The notes under the pieces are model-generated. The model was given only the letters and a program-made list of their open reading frames with translations, was not told where the DNA came from and ran no database searches. From NCBI GenBank assembly GCA_913056125.1, contig CAJXNC010000017.1:1-38658 (forward strand): DNA of 38,658 nt, written 5' to 3'. A program made the translations under genes and the position numbers. The stretch's first letter is position 1. Each line of letters begins with the position of its first letter. Of the stretch, positions 7,339 through 15,685 are shown piece by piece. This DNA is from an uncultured Altererythrobacter sp. (GTDB taxonomy: Bacteria > Pseudomonadota > Alphaproteobacteria > Sphingomonadales > Sphingomonadaceae).

Positions 7339-8085
7339 ATGCACGGTTTCGCCAATCCCGCCCGATTCCTGAGGCTTGCCAAATGGCTCACGCCAGTCCT
7401 GCTGGTGACGGGTCTGGTCATGGCTATTGCCGCGCTGGTCTATTCCTACACCAGCATGCCGCCCGACCGCTTGATGGGGGATTCGGTCAAGATCCTGCCG
7501 CTGCATGTGGCGGTATCCTGGCTCGGCATGGGCGGCTGGACCATGATCGCCATCGCCAGCTTGGTCGAGCTGGTCTGGCGTCACCCGCTGGCCGCCATCG
7601 CTGCGCGCGCCGCCGCTGTGCCGGGCGCAGTTTTTGCCTTTTGCTGCCTTGCCACCGGATCGATCTGGGGCAGGCCGACATGGGGCACGTGGTGGGTCTG
7701 GGATGGAAGGCTGACCAGCATGCTCGTCCTGCTGTTCCTCTATCTCGGCTACATCGCGCTGACCTCCGCGCTGGCGCGTGAGGGCGGATCGAGCCGCATT
7801 GCCGCGATTTTCGGCCTTGTCGGCGCAATCAATATCCCGATCATCAACCGTTCGGTGGTGTGGTGGAACTCGCTCCACCAGCCGCCCAGCCTGACCATGG
7901 GCAATTCGGCGATCGACCCGGTCTATCTATACCCGCTGGCAGTTTCGACACTGGGCTTTTCGCTCTTGTTCGGTGCAATCGTTCTGATGCGCATGCGCGC
8001 GATTCTGGCGGACATGCAGGCCGAGGCGCGGTTGCGGCGAAAGGCGCAGGCGGCCGCCGGTTCGATGGCGGAAGGAACTGCCTGA
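7339..8085 (+). CDS. ccmC: Heme exporter/handling protein CcmC
   Basis: CcmC is an inner-membrane protein that hands heme to CcmE during c-type cytochrome maturation (system I). The 248-residue product has six hydrophobic segments. The tryptophan-rich heme-handling motif is visible around WGTWWVWDGRL, and the conserved VVWWNSLHQPPS sits in a later loop. It opens the ccm operon; ccmD follows with a TGATG overlap. The start ATG at 7339 lies just after a 15-bp palindrome and lacks an obvious Shine-Dalgarno sequence. Confidence 0.96.
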   Translation: MHGFANPARFLRLAKWLTPVLLVTGLVMAIAALVYSYTSMPPDRLMGDSVKILPLHVAVSWLGMGGWTMIAIASLVELVWRHPLAAIAARAAAVPGAVFAFCCLATGSIWGRPTWGTWWVWDGRLTSMLVLLFLYLGYIALTSALAREGGSSRIAAIFGLVGAINIPIINRSVVWWNSLHQPPSLTMGNSAIDPVYLYPLAVSTLGFSLLFGAIVLMRMRAILADMQAEARLRRKAQAAAGSMAEGTA

Positions 8086-8225
8086 TGCGCGAATTGCCCG
8101 ACATGATGGATTTCGTGAATGGCGCCTATGCGGTCGCCATTGTCGCCATTGTGGTACTGGTGATCTGGAGCTGGCGCGACATGGTTCGCGCGGAGAGGAA
8201 GCGCGAGGAGACGCGCCGAAAATGA
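8085..8225 (+). CDS. ccmD: Heme exporter protein CcmD
   Basis: This 46-residue protein has one transmembrane helix (about 14-30, AYAVAIVAIVVLVIWSW) followed by a basic tail (RDMVRAERKREETRRK). That is the classic CcmD form, which helps release holo-CcmE from CcmC. The start is fixed by the TGATG overlap with ccmC at 8083-8087, and the stop overlaps ccmE (ATGA). It is easily missed because a longer ORF in the same frame starts inside ccmC. Confidence 0.93.
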   Translation: MRELPDMMDFVNGAYAVAIVAIVVLVIWSWRDMVRAERKREETRRK

Positions 8226-8677
8226 ACACAACAATCAAACCCAAACACCAGCGACTGGTGCTGCTTGTCGTGGCAGTGATCGCCATGATCGGCGCGACCT
8301 TGCTGGCGATCGTCGCGCTGCGCGACCAGGCGAGTTATTTCTACCTGCCCAGCGAGATCGGCGCGGCGGAGACAGGCCGTGACATCAGGCTTGGTGGCAT
8401 GGTCGAGCACGGTTCGATTGTGACGCAGGAAGACGGCATAACCATCCACTTCATCGTCGGCGATGGCGAAGCGCGCCAGCCCGTCAGCTTCACGGGCATT
8501 GCGCCTGCGCTGTTCGTCGAGGGATCGGGCGTCGTGGCCGAGGGATCGATGGCTGCGGATGGTACTTTCATGGCCAGCAATTTGCTCGCCAAGCATGACG
8601 AAAACTATATGCCTCGTGAGCTTGCCGAGCTCGATACCGACGAAGTGCGCGCACAGATCGAGGCCACGCTCCAGTGA
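8222..8677 (+). CDS. ccmE: Heme chaperone CcmE
   Basis: CcmE binds heme covalently in the periplasm and carries it to CcmF. The 151-residue product has a cytoplasmic basic N-terminus, one membrane anchor (about 11-33), and an OB-fold domain. The heme-binding segment LAKHDENYMP is present, with the attachment histidine at 125 and the ligand tyrosine at 129. The start overlaps ccmD by four bases (ATGA), and its TGA overlaps the GTG start of ccmF. Confidence 0.97.
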   Translation: MNTTIKPKHQRLVLLVVAVIAMIGATLLAIVALRDQASYFYLPSEIGAAETGRDIRLGGMVEHGSIVTQEDGITIHFIVGDGEARQPVSFTGIAPALFVEGSGVVAEGSMAADGTFMASNLLAKHDENYMPRELAELDTDEVRAQIEATLQ

Positions 8678-10632
8678 TCGCCGAATTCGGTCTTGTTGCG
8701 CTGTGGCTCGCCGCAGCGCTGGCCGGGCTGCAATTGCTTGCGGGCTTCCTTGCCGCGCGCGATGGCGGTTCTGCCACGGCAGAAGGGCTTGCGCTGCTCG
8801 TGCGCCCCGCAGCCGTGGTGCAGGCGCTGCTGTGCATCGCTTCCTTCCTGACGCTGATTTACCTGTTTGCGGTGACCGATTTGTCGGTGAAGCTGGTCGC
8901 CACCAGCTCGCATTCGGACAAGCCGATGATCTTCAAGATTGCCGGTGCGTGGGGCCAGCATGAAGGCTCAATGCTGCTCTGGGTAACCGTGATGGCGGCA
9001 TCGGGCGGATTGATCGCTCTGATCGAGCGCCGCCTGCCCGAACGGACCATGCTGGCAACGCTCGCCGCGCAGGCCTTTGTCGGCCTCGGTTTCTACGCCT
9101 TCCTGCTTTTCTCCTCCAACCCGTTCGAGCGGCTCAATCCCGCTCCGGCAGAGGGGGCAGGGCTCAACCCCCTGTTGCAGGATATCGGCTTGGCCTTCCA
9201 TCCGCCGACCCTGTATTTCGGCTATGTCGGACTTTCGGTCGCCTTCAGCTTCGTCGTCGGCGCATTGCTGACGCGGCAGGTGACACCCGAATTCGCCCGC
9301 GTCATGCGGCCTTGGGTACTGGGCGCCTGGATATTCCTCACCATCGGTATCACTGCCGGTTCCTACTGGGCCTATTACGAGCTTGGCTGGGGCGGCTGGT
9401 GGTTCTGGGACCCGGTCGAGAATGCTTCGCTCATGCCCTGGCTGGCAGCGACCGCTTTGCTCCATTCGGCCAGCGTTCTGGCCGCGCGCGATGCCTTGCG
9501 CGCGTGGACGGTGATGCTCGGCGTGGTCGCATTCTCCATGAGTATGGTCGGCACTTTCCTCGTGCGCTCGGGCATCCTTACCAGCGTCCATGCCTTTGCG
9601 GTCGATCCCGAGCGCGGCAGCTTCATCCTTGCCTTGTTGACTCTCTATATTGGCGGCGCGCTGGTGCTCTTCGCGCTGCGTGCCAATACAGTGGCAGAGG
9701 GCGAGCGCTTCTCCATCATGAGCCGCGAAGGCGCGCTGGTGATCAACAATGTCGCGCTCTCGGCGATCCTCGGCATCGTCCTGCTTGGCACGCTATATCC
9801 GCTGCTGACCGAGGCCTTCGACGTGCGCGTTTCGGTGGGACCGCCCTATTTCAACCCGGTCGGTGCAATCTTCTTCCTGCCCATGCTGGCGGTCCTTGCA
9901 GTCGGTCCGCTGTTGCGCTGGCGCAAGGACAGTTTCGCGCGGATCAAATTGCCCGTCGCCATAGTCGGCGCTGTCTTTGTTGCGGTGCTGGTCCTGGTGC
10001 TCGCGCTTGCCGATATCGGCATTTTGCCATTGCTTGGTCTCGCACTTTCGGTTGCCGTGGCCATTGCCAGTTTCCAGCCGATGATGGGCCGCTCGCTGCG
10101 GCGCCTGCCGCTGGCGGTCTGGGGCATGGTCATCGCTCATTTCGGCGTCGCCGTAGCCCTGTTCGGCATGGCTTCGGACACCGCCTTCCAGCAGGAGCGC
10201 CTTGTTGCAGCCAATGTCGGCGATGTGGTGGAGGTCGGCTCCTGGGAAGCACGGCTCGATGCCGTCACGCCCGTTTCCGGGCCCAACTGGACGGCAATCG
10301 AGGCGCGCATGAAGCTATCCTACGATGGTGGCGCAGAGCGTGAGGCGCGGCCTCAGGCGCGCAGCTTCTGGTCACCGCCGCAGGAGACCAGCGAGGTGGC
10401 GCTGCTGACCCGCTGGAACGGCCAGCTCTATGTTGCCATTGGCAATCAGGCGCAGGATGGCCGTTGGCAGCTGCGCCTGTGGTGGAAGCCATTCGTGACC
10501 TTCATCTGGTATGGCGGGTTGCTGATCGCTTTGGGCGGTGTGCTAGCGCTCATCGGCCGTGTGGCGACGGATGTGCGCCGCCGCGTTGCTGCCGGCAAGA
10601 TTGCCCAGCGCAAGGCGGAGGAGGCGTCATGA
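8674..10632 (+). CDS. ccmF: Cytochrome c heme lyase subunit CcmF
   Basis: CcmF is the large polytopic subunit that reduces heme and ligates it to apocytochrome c. The 652-residue product has many transmembrane helices. The WWD heme-handling motif is visible as WGGWWFWDPVENAS, preceded by SYWAYYELGW and followed by the conserved RSGILTSVHAFA. The start is GTG at 8674, overlapping the ccmE stop (GTGA), so translation is probably coupled. The length is normal for the family, and the gene ends with an ATGA overlap into ccmG. Confidence 0.97.
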   Translation: MIAEFGLVALWLAAALAGLQLLAGFLAARDGGSATAEGLALLVRPAAVVQALLCIASFLTLIYLFAVTDLSVKLVATSSHSDKPMIFKIAGAWGQHEGSMLLWVTVMAASGGLIALIERRLPERTMLATLAAQAFVGLGFYAFLLFSSNPFERLNPAPAEGAGLNPLLQDIGLAFHPPTLYFGYVGLSVAFSFVVGALLTRQVTPEFARVMRPWVLGAWIFLTIGITAGSYWAYYELGWGGWWFWDPVENASLMPWLAATALLHSASVLAARDALRAWTVMLGVVAFSMSMVGTFLVRSGILTSVHAFAVDPERGSFILALLTLYIGGALVLFALRANTVAEGERFSIMSREGALVINNVALSAILGIVLLGTLYPLLTEAFDVRVSVGPPYFNPVGAIFFLPMLAVLAVGPLLRWRKDSFARIKLPVAIVGAVFVAVLVLVLALADIGILPLLGLALSVAVAIASFQPMMGRSLRRLPLAVWGMVIAHFGVAVALFGMASDTAFQQERLVAANVGDVVEVGSWEARLDAVTPVSGPNWTAIEARMKLSYDGGAEREARPQARSFWSPPQETSEVALLTRWNGQLYVAIGNQAQDGRWQLRLWWKPFVTFIWYGGLLIALGGVLALIGRVATDVRRRVAAGKIAQRKAEEAS

Positions 10633-11165
10633 CCCGTTTCCGCTATTTCCTCTGGGGCGTGGTGGGGGTGACAGCCGCCCTGTTTGGCCTGTTCGCCTAC
10701 CAGCTGTCCCAGCCCAAGGACGAATTCGTCGAAAGCGCCATGATCGGCGAGACGATTCCCGCGTTCGATCTTCCGCCGGCGGTCGAGTTCCGGCCGGGGC
10801 TCTCCTCTGCCAACCTCGCTGACGGCAAGCCCAAACTGCTCAACGTCTTTGCCAGCTGGTGCGTGCCCTGCCGCGCCGAGGCACCTTACCTCGACGAGCT
10901 GGAGCGGCGCGGTGCGGAGATCGTTGCCGTTGCCATTCGCGACCGGCCGCAAGATGTTTCCGCCTTCCTCGAGATCTACGGCAATCCGTTCAGCCGCATC
11001 GGTTCGGACGAGATCAGCGCGGTACAGCTTTCGATCGGATCGTCGGGCGTGCCGGAGACTTTCGTCATCGATGGCAGTGGCGTGATTACCTACCAGCATA
11101 TCGGTGATATCCGAGCGGCGGACGTACCCATGCTGCTCGCCAAGCTCCAGGAGGCGGGAGCATGA
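10629..11165 (+). CDS. ccmG: Thiol:disulfide interchange protein CcmG/DsbE
   Basis: CcmG is a membrane-anchored periplasmic thioredoxin that keeps the apocytochrome CxxCH cysteines reduced. The start at 10629 is set by the ATGA overlap with ccmF. The 178-residue product has an N-terminal anchor (about 5-25), then a thioredoxin fold with the active site WCVPC (Cys78, Cys81) and the cis-proline loop SGVPETF. The central GVPET segment is the usual CcmG signature. The stop overlaps ccmH (ATGA). Confidence 0.96.
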   Translation: MTRFRYFLWGVVGVTAALFGLFAYQLSQPKDEFVESAMIGETIPAFDLPPAVEFRPGLSSANLADGKPKLLNVFASWCVPCRAEAPYLDELERRGAEIVAVAIRDRPQDVSAFLEIYGNPFSRIGSDEISAVQLSIGSSGVPETFVIDGSGVITYQHIGDIRAADVPMLLAKLQEAGA

Positions 11166-11566
11166 GAAAGCTGCTTGTCCTGATCCTGCTCGCTATTGCC
11201 GTTCCGCTTGCCGCGCAGGACAGCCTGCCGCCCGCGCCCTATGCCTACCAGCAGCTCGACGATCCCGCGCTCGAGGCCAAGGCGACCGAGTTGATGCACA
11301 CATTGCGCTGCCTCACCTGTCAGAGCCAGTCCATCGCCGACAGCGATGCGCCGATGGCGGGCGACATGCGGCACCAGGTCCGCACGCGCATCCTCGCCGG
11401 CGAGGAGCCGGAGGAAATCCGCGCTTGGCTGGTCGATCGCTATGGCGACTATATCAGCTATTCACCCGAGGTGAGTTCCACCACCTGGCCGCTCTTTGCC
11501 ATACCCGTGCTGATCCTGCTCGGCGTGGCCTTCATCCTGCGGGGCAGGTTGCGGGGTGCGAAATGA
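11162..11566 (+). CDS. ccmH: Cytochrome c maturation protein CcmH
   Basis: This 134-residue protein corresponds to the short, redox-active CcmH (CcmL type). It has a cleavable signal peptide (hydrophobic to about residue 18, AAQ), the motif RCLTCQSQ with Cys50 and Cys53, the conserved helix around RILAGEEPEEIRAWLVDRYGD, and a C-terminal membrane anchor (about 108-126). It reduces apocytochrome thiols together with CcmG and forms the heme lyase with CcmF and CcmI. Four-base overlaps join it to its neighbours. Confidence 0.95.
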   Translation: MRKLLVLILLAIAVPLAAQDSLPPAPYAYQQLDDPALEAKATELMHTLRCLTCQSQSIADSDAPMAGDMRHQVRTRILAGEEPEEIRAWLVDRYGDYISYSPEVSSTTWPLFAIPVLILLGVAFILRGRLRGAK

Positions 11567-12219
11567 GCTGGGTAGTCGCAATCTTGCTGGCCGTTGCCGG
11601 CTTTGCCATTGCGGTGCTGGCCTTCCGGCTGCCGCGCGTCACTTGGACGAGCCTCGCCGCCGCATTGGTATTTGGCATTGCCGGCTACACGCTGCAGGCC
11701 AGCCCGAACCTGCCCGGAGCGCCCAAATCCTTGACCGAGGAACCCTATGCGGATGATTGGCAGATGGTTGAGAGCCGCAATATCCTCATCGATGGCGCAC
11801 TGGCTTCCAGCAATCCCAACGTCCTTCATGCCGATGCCTTTGCGCGGCAGGGCCAGTTCGAGGATGCAGCCGGTTTCCTCAACAATGCGCTGAGCCAGAA
11901 TCCCGATGATTTCGAGGCATGGGTGGCGCTTGGCAATGTCCTGACCGAGCAGGCGGACGGCATACTGACGCAGGCTTCGGTCTTTGCCTATTCGCGCGCG
12001 AACGAGATTGCACCCGACAATCCGGCACCGGCCTATTTCCTTGGCCTTTCGCTAATCCGACAGGGCCGGATGATGGAAGCGCGCAATGTGTGGAGCGATG
12101 CCCTGCAGGACATGGGCGAGGGAGAGAGCGAAGCGCACCTGTTCATGGCCGATCGTGTCGGTCGGCTGGATGACATGCTCCTGCGGGCAGGGGCCATGCC
12201 CCAGGGCGAAGCAGAATAG
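11563..12219 (+). CDS. ccmI: CcmI-type TPR protein of cytochrome c biogenesis
   Basis: The start at 11563 is set by the ATGA overlap with ccmH; the longer ORF in this frame begins inside ccmG. The 218-residue product has two N-terminal membrane helices (about 2-20 and 27-45), a short linker and a periplasmic domain with TPR-like repeats (for example FEDAAGFLNNALSQNPDDFEAWVALGNVL). It matches CcmI, or the C-terminal half of E. coli CcmH, which presents apocytochrome c to the heme lyase. It is shorter than rhizobial CcmI (over 350 residues). It is the last gene of the coupled operon. Confidence 0.88.
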   Translation: MSWVVAILLAVAGFAIAVLAFRLPRVTWTSLAAALVFGIAGYTLQASPNLPGAPKSLTEEPYADDWQMVESRNILIDGALASSNPNVLHADAFARQGQFEDAAGFLNNALSQNPDDFEAWVALGNVLTEQADGILTQASVFAYSRANEIAPDNPAPAYFLGLSLIRQGRMMEARNVWSDALQDMGEGESEAHLFMADRVGRLDDMLLRAGAMPQGEAE

Positions 12220-12221
12220 TG

Positions 12222-12308
12222 ATGTTGCAATGCAGCACATTGCAGAAGCGTTTCGGTGCTGCTAAGCGCGCCGCTTTCCCGCGTAACTGGACGCGAAAAG
12301 GGGCGTAA
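12222..12308 (+). CDS. Possible 28-codon small ORF between ccmI and kup
   Basis: An ATG at 12222, three bases after the ccmI stop, opens a 28-residue frame ending in TAA at 12306-12308, just 6 bases before kup. The peptide is basic (two Lys-Arg pairs; ends with RKGA) with one Cys. A GTG at 12219 overlaps the ccmI stop (TAGTG). No Shine-Dalgarno sequence is visible, so translation would rely on coupling to ccmI. The frame may be chance; a 7-bp inverted repeat (12232-12238 with 12256-12262) lies inside it. Confidence 0.35.
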   Translation: MLQCSTLQKRFGAAKRAAFPRNWTRKGA

Positions 12309-12314
12309 ATCCCG

Positions 12315-14213
12315 ATGAGCGCAGCCACTAACGGCAACGACTCGCAATCTGCCAAGCTTAAGCTTGCCGCCGGCGCTATTGGCGTCGTCTTTGGCGATAT
12401 TGGCACCAGCCCGCTTTATGCGTTCCGCGAAACCTTCGTCGGACCGCATCCCCTTGCGCTCGACGATCTTCACATCCTTGGTGTGGTCAGCCTGATCTTC
12501 TGGTCGATGACGCTGGTCGTCTCGATCCAGTACGTCTCGATCCTGATGCGGGCAGACAATAACGGGCAGGGCGGCAGCCTTGCCCTTGTCGCGCTCCTTT
12601 CGCGCCATGTCGGCAAGACCAATTACGGCTGGCTGATCGTGTTGCTGGGCGTGTTCGCAACGGCGCTGTTCTACGGCGATTCGATGATTACGCCGGCGAT
12701 TTCGGTTCTATCGGCGGTGGAGGGCCTGACCGTCGTCGATCACCGTCTGGACCGCTACGTCATCCCGATTGCGCTGGTCCTGCTGATCTTCCTGTTCGTC
12801 CTGCAGAAGCGGGGAACGGCCAAGGTGGGGGCGCTCTTCGCTCCGGTGATGATGGTCTACTTCGCGGTCATCGCCACGCTGGGCGCGATTCATATCTTCG
12901 ATTCCCCGCAGATCTTCTACGCGCTCAATCCGTGGTACGCGGTGCAGTTCTTCATCACGGACAAGTTCCTCGCTTTCCTGGCACTCGGCTCGGTCGTGCT
13001 GGCCGTGACTGGTTCGGAAGCCCTCTATTCGGACATGGGCCATTTCGGGCGCGGGCCGATGCGCCTGTCCTGGTTCGGCTTCGTCATGCCTTGCCTGCTG
13101 CTCAACTATTTCGGCCAGGGCGCGATGATCCTTGGCATGGAGGATGCCGCGGCTGCAGAGGCAATCCGCAGTCCGTTCTTCTTCCTTGCTCCTGAGTACC
13201 TCCGCCTGCCGCTGGTTTTCCTTGCCACCGGAGCTACGTTCATCGCCAGCCAGGCGGTGATCTCGGGGGCCTTCTCGATCACCCACCAGGCGATCCAGCT
13301 CGGCTTCGTGCCGCGCCTTTCGATCCGTCATACGAGCGACGAGCATTCGGGACAGATATACATCCCGATCATCAACTGGGCCTTGCTCTGCGCGGTGATC
13401 GTGCTGGTGCTGACCTTCCGCAATTCGTCCAACCTCGCGAGCGCTTACGGTATTGCCGTGACCGGCGCAGTGACGCTCGACACGCTGATGATGGGCGTGC
13501 TCTTCGTTGGCGTGTGGAAGTGGCGCATCTGGCTGGCCGTGCCGGTCGTGCTGCTATTCCTGATCGTGGACGGCGCCTATTTCGCTGCCAACCTGACAAA
13601 GATCGGCGACGGCGGCTGGTTCCCGCTCATGGTCGGCGCGATCGCCTTCACCCTGCTGACCACATGGTCGAAGGGTCGCAAACTGATGCGCGATCGCATG
13701 ACGGAGATCGGACTGCCACTCGACATTTTTGCCAAGTCCGCCAACAATTCGACCAAGCGCGTTTCCGGCACCGCGATCTTCATGAATTCGGGATCGACAG
13801 GAACGCCGTCCGCCCTGCTGCACAATATCAAGCACAACAAGGTGCTGCATGATCGCGTGGTGGTGCTGACCGTGCAAATCCAGGACTATCCTTATGTCGA
13901 TCCGCACGAACGATGTAGCATCGAGGATCTGGGCGAGGGCTTCTACCGCGTGATCCTGCGCTACGGTTTCATGGAGGAGACCGATGTGCCGCTGGCGCTT
14001 TCGCGCGTGGATATGTGCGGCGGCCCCTTCGACATGATGCAGACCAGCTTCTTCCTGAGCCGCCAGACGCTGCTGACCGCAGAGAAACCGGGCATGATGA
14101 TCTGGCGGGAAAAGCTGTTTGCCTGGATGATGCGCAATGCGGCCACGCCGATGGAGTTCTTCCGCCTGCCGACCAATCGCGTGGTCGAACTGGGCAGCCA
14201 GGTCGAGATTTAG
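12315..14213 (+). CDS. kup: Low-affinity potassium transporter Kup
   Basis: Kup takes up K+ with protons (KUP/HAK/KT family). The 632-residue product has the family's normal length. It shows the N-terminal signature [17 protein letters not shown] in the first helix, then about twelve transmembrane helices to roughly residue 455 and a cytoplasmic C-terminal domain. Other family marks are [15 protein letters not shown] [19 protein letters not shown] and [11 protein letters not shown]. The start is the ATG at 12315. No terminator with a U-tract is visible downstream in 14214-14338. Confidence 0.97.
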   Translation: MSAATNGNDSQSAKLKLAAGAIGVVFGDIGTSPLYAFRETFVGPHPLALDDLHILGVVSLIFWSMTLVVSIQYVSILMRADNNGQGGSLALVALLSRHVGKTNYGWLIVLLGVFATALFYGDSMITPAISVLSAVEGLTVVDHRLDRYVIPIALVLLIFLFVLQKRGTAKVGALFAPVMMVYFAVIATLGAIHIFDSPQIFYALNPWYAVQFFITDKFLAFLALGSVVLAVTGSEALYSDMGHFGRGPMRLSWFGFVMPCLLLNYFGQGAMILGMEDAAAAEAIRSPFFFLAPEYLRLPLVFLATGATFIASQAVISGAFSITHQAIQLGFVPRLSIRHTSDEHSGQIYIPIINWALLCAVIVLVLTFRNSSNLASAYGIAVTGAVTLDTLMMGVLFVGVWKWRIWLAVPVVLLFLIVDGAYFAANLTKIGDGGWFPLMVGAIAFTLLTTWSKGRKLMRDRMTEIGLPLDIFAKSANNSTKRVSGTAIFMNSGSTGTPSALLHNIKHNKVLHDRVVVLTVQIQDYPYVDPHERCSIEDLGEGFYRVILRYGFMEETDVPLALSRVDMCGGPFDMMQTSFFLSRQTLLTAEKPGMMIWREKLFAWMMRNAATPMEFFRLPTNRVVELGSQVEI

Positions 14214-14338
14214 GCGCGGCAAAGTCGAGCCTGATCTGAATGTCCGCTCACGACCCACATATTGCCGTTGCCTGCTCCCCTGATCCCAAGCATTGTCGAC
14301 CCTGCTCAACAGTTTTCGCATAAGGGGTAGGGTCGCGG
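14214..14338. other. kup-GNAT intergenic region with decayed repeat arm
   Basis: This 125-base gap contains TGTCCGCTCACGACCCACAT near 14240-14260. A related sequence, ATTCCGCTTTCCACCCAATT, lies near 15000-15018, on the other side of the acetyltransferase gene. Both share CCGCT, ACCCA and ATTGC in order. I see no clear promoter. Confidence 0.4.
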
Positions 14339-14866
14339 ATGAATTTCGACTTCGTACGAGCCGATCTTGGGAGGCATCGTGAAGTGCTCACGCGATTCAA
14401 TATTGAGTATCTCAATTGGGCCGAGAGTTCAGTGCGAGATGGATTTGGACTCTCGCTGCCAAACCTTCTGGAAATGCCAATCCCTGATTATGTCCATTGC
14501 ACATTGGACAAGCTGTGTGAGGGAAGTCCTCCAGATAGCATCTTCTATGTGGTCTTCGATGGAGAGACTCCGCTTGGAATGGGTGGGCTTCGTCGTGTCC
14601 GAGACAAGGTCGGCGAGATCAAACGCATCTATGTCTCGCAAGCGAGCCGCGGCGGCGGACTAGGCGCAAAGATACTGGATCGGCTTGTGAATGATGCACG
14701 CTCTTTCGGTTATCGAGAGCTATTGTTGGAAACTGGCCCCTTCATGACTTCAGCTCACCGACTTTATGAGGCAGCGGGCTTCGAAGATGTCCTGCCCTAT
14801 CCTGAGGCTGAGGTGCCCAAAGAGCTTCAACATGACTGGCGGTTTATGCGCCGCCGACTGGACTGA
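14339..14866 (+). CDS. GNAT-family N-acetyltransferase
   Basis: The 175-residue product has the GNAT fold. The acetyl-CoA pyrophosphate-binding motif A is RIYVSQASRGGGLGAKIL (the Q/RxxGxG/A type), followed by motif B with LLLETGPFMTSAHRLYEAAGFEDV. The substrate cannot be predicted; it could be an amine, a small toxic molecule or a protein N-terminus. Base composition differs from the neighbours: I counted 26 G+C in the 60 bases at 14461-14520, against 36 in 60 at 13921-13980 within kup. Codons ending in A/T are more frequent. This suggests recent acquisition. Imperfect repeat sequences lie on both sides. Confidence 0.9.
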   Translation: MNFDFVRADLGRHREVLTRFNIEYLNWAESSVRDGFGLSLPNLLEMPIPDYVHCTLDKLCEGSPPDSIFYVVFDGETPLGMGGLRRVRDKVGEIKRIYVSQASRGGGLGAKILDRLVNDARSFGYRELLLETGPFMTSAHRLYEAAGFEDVLPYPEAEVPKELQHDWRFMRRRLD

Positions 14867-15034
14867 TTGATCGGTCGTGTTGTGCGAACAACTGTCATTC
14901 TCCCGGCCGCTTACTCGTGAGCATTGCCAATCCAGACGTTGGCTCTTGTTGAAGCTACTTACGTGAACGTCTGTTGCCTCGATGGACCGACGAGCTTGCA
15001 TTCCGCTTTCCACCCAATTGCGGACCTGACCACC
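14867..15034. other. Low-GC intergenic region with an inverted repeat
   Basis: No gene is convincing here. A short inverted repeat, TCCGC with GCGGA (about 15003-15024), encloses TTTCCACCCAATT. The sequence looks like a degenerate remnant, and similar TCCGCTTTCCACCCA-type sequences are, as I remember, common between sphingomonad genes. It separates the acquired-looking acetyltransferase from the convergent yciB. Confidence 0.35.
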
Positions 15035-15685
15035 TCACTCCATCGGCGGGTTCTGCTCGACCTTCTCCGCTTCATCCAGGCTCATGCCATGCTTCAGCAG
15101 CATGGGGATCTGGGTGAAGGTGAACAGGAAGCTTAGTGGCATGAATAGCCACAGCTTGGCCGCCAGCCAGCTCTCGAAGCTGAGCGTGTACATCAGCACG
15201 GTGTTGAGCACGGCGAGGAAGAAAAAGAATATGCCCCAATTGAGCGAGAGCTTGAGCCAGCCCTGGTCGTTCAGGCCCTCGAAGGCGGCTTCGAGAAGGT
15301 ATTTGAGCAGCGGCTTTCCCTTCATCCATCCGCCGATCAGCAGCACGCCGAAACCGACATAGATGATGGTTGGCTTCCACTGGATGAAACGCTCGTCCTG
15401 GAAATAGATGGTCAGCGCGCCGAAGCCGACGATCAGCACGGTCGAAAGCCACAGCATGGGCGAGACCTTGCCCAGCTTGAGCTTGGAGAAGGCGAGGGCC
15501 GCAAGCGCGGCGACGATGAAGGCGCCGGTGCCACGGATCACTGCGAGGATCTCTCCTGCCGCATCCTCCCCATCGGGCGCGAAATATTTGTAGGTCAGGA
15601 AGAAGACCAGCAGCGGGCCGTAATCGACCAATACGTTGAGCCAGCCCGATTTGGGCTTCTTGGCTGGCTGTTCACTCTCGCTCAT
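15035..15685 (-). CDS. yciB: Inner-membrane septation protein YciB (IspZ)
   Basis: YciB/IspZ is an inner-membrane protein linked to septation and envelope integrity, whose biochemical role is still unclear. The 216-residue product has a short polar N-terminus and then LVDYGPLLVFFLTYKYF, the family signature. About five or six helices follow, with the conserved LNWGIFFFFLAVLN and FMPLSFLFTFTQIPML. It is slightly longer than E. coli YciB (179 residues) because of the hydrophilic N- and C-terminal tails. Its ATG overlaps the ftsY stop by one base (TGATG), and it is the last gene of a coupled operon. Confidence 0.94.
   Translation of the reverse strand: MSESEQPAKKPKSGWLNVLVDYGPLLVFFLTYKYFAPDGEDAAGEILAVIRGTGAFIVAALAALAFSKLKLGKVSPMLWLSTVLIVGFGALTIYFQDERFIQWKPTIIYVGFGVLLIGGWMKGKPLLKYLLEAAFEGLNDQGWLKLSLNWGIFFFFLAVLNTVLMYTLSFESWLAAKLWLFMPLSFLFTFTQIPMLLKHGMSLDEAEKVEQNPPME

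Noticed and set aside
9312-10343. 343-codon plus-strand frame inside ccmF
   Set aside because: Out-of-frame shadow of ccmF; Arg/Cys-rich translation without hydrophobic pattern.
14924-15136. 70-codon plus-strand frame after the acetyltransferase
   Set aside because: Runs into the convergent yciB gene, has no ribosome binding site and no recognisable features.
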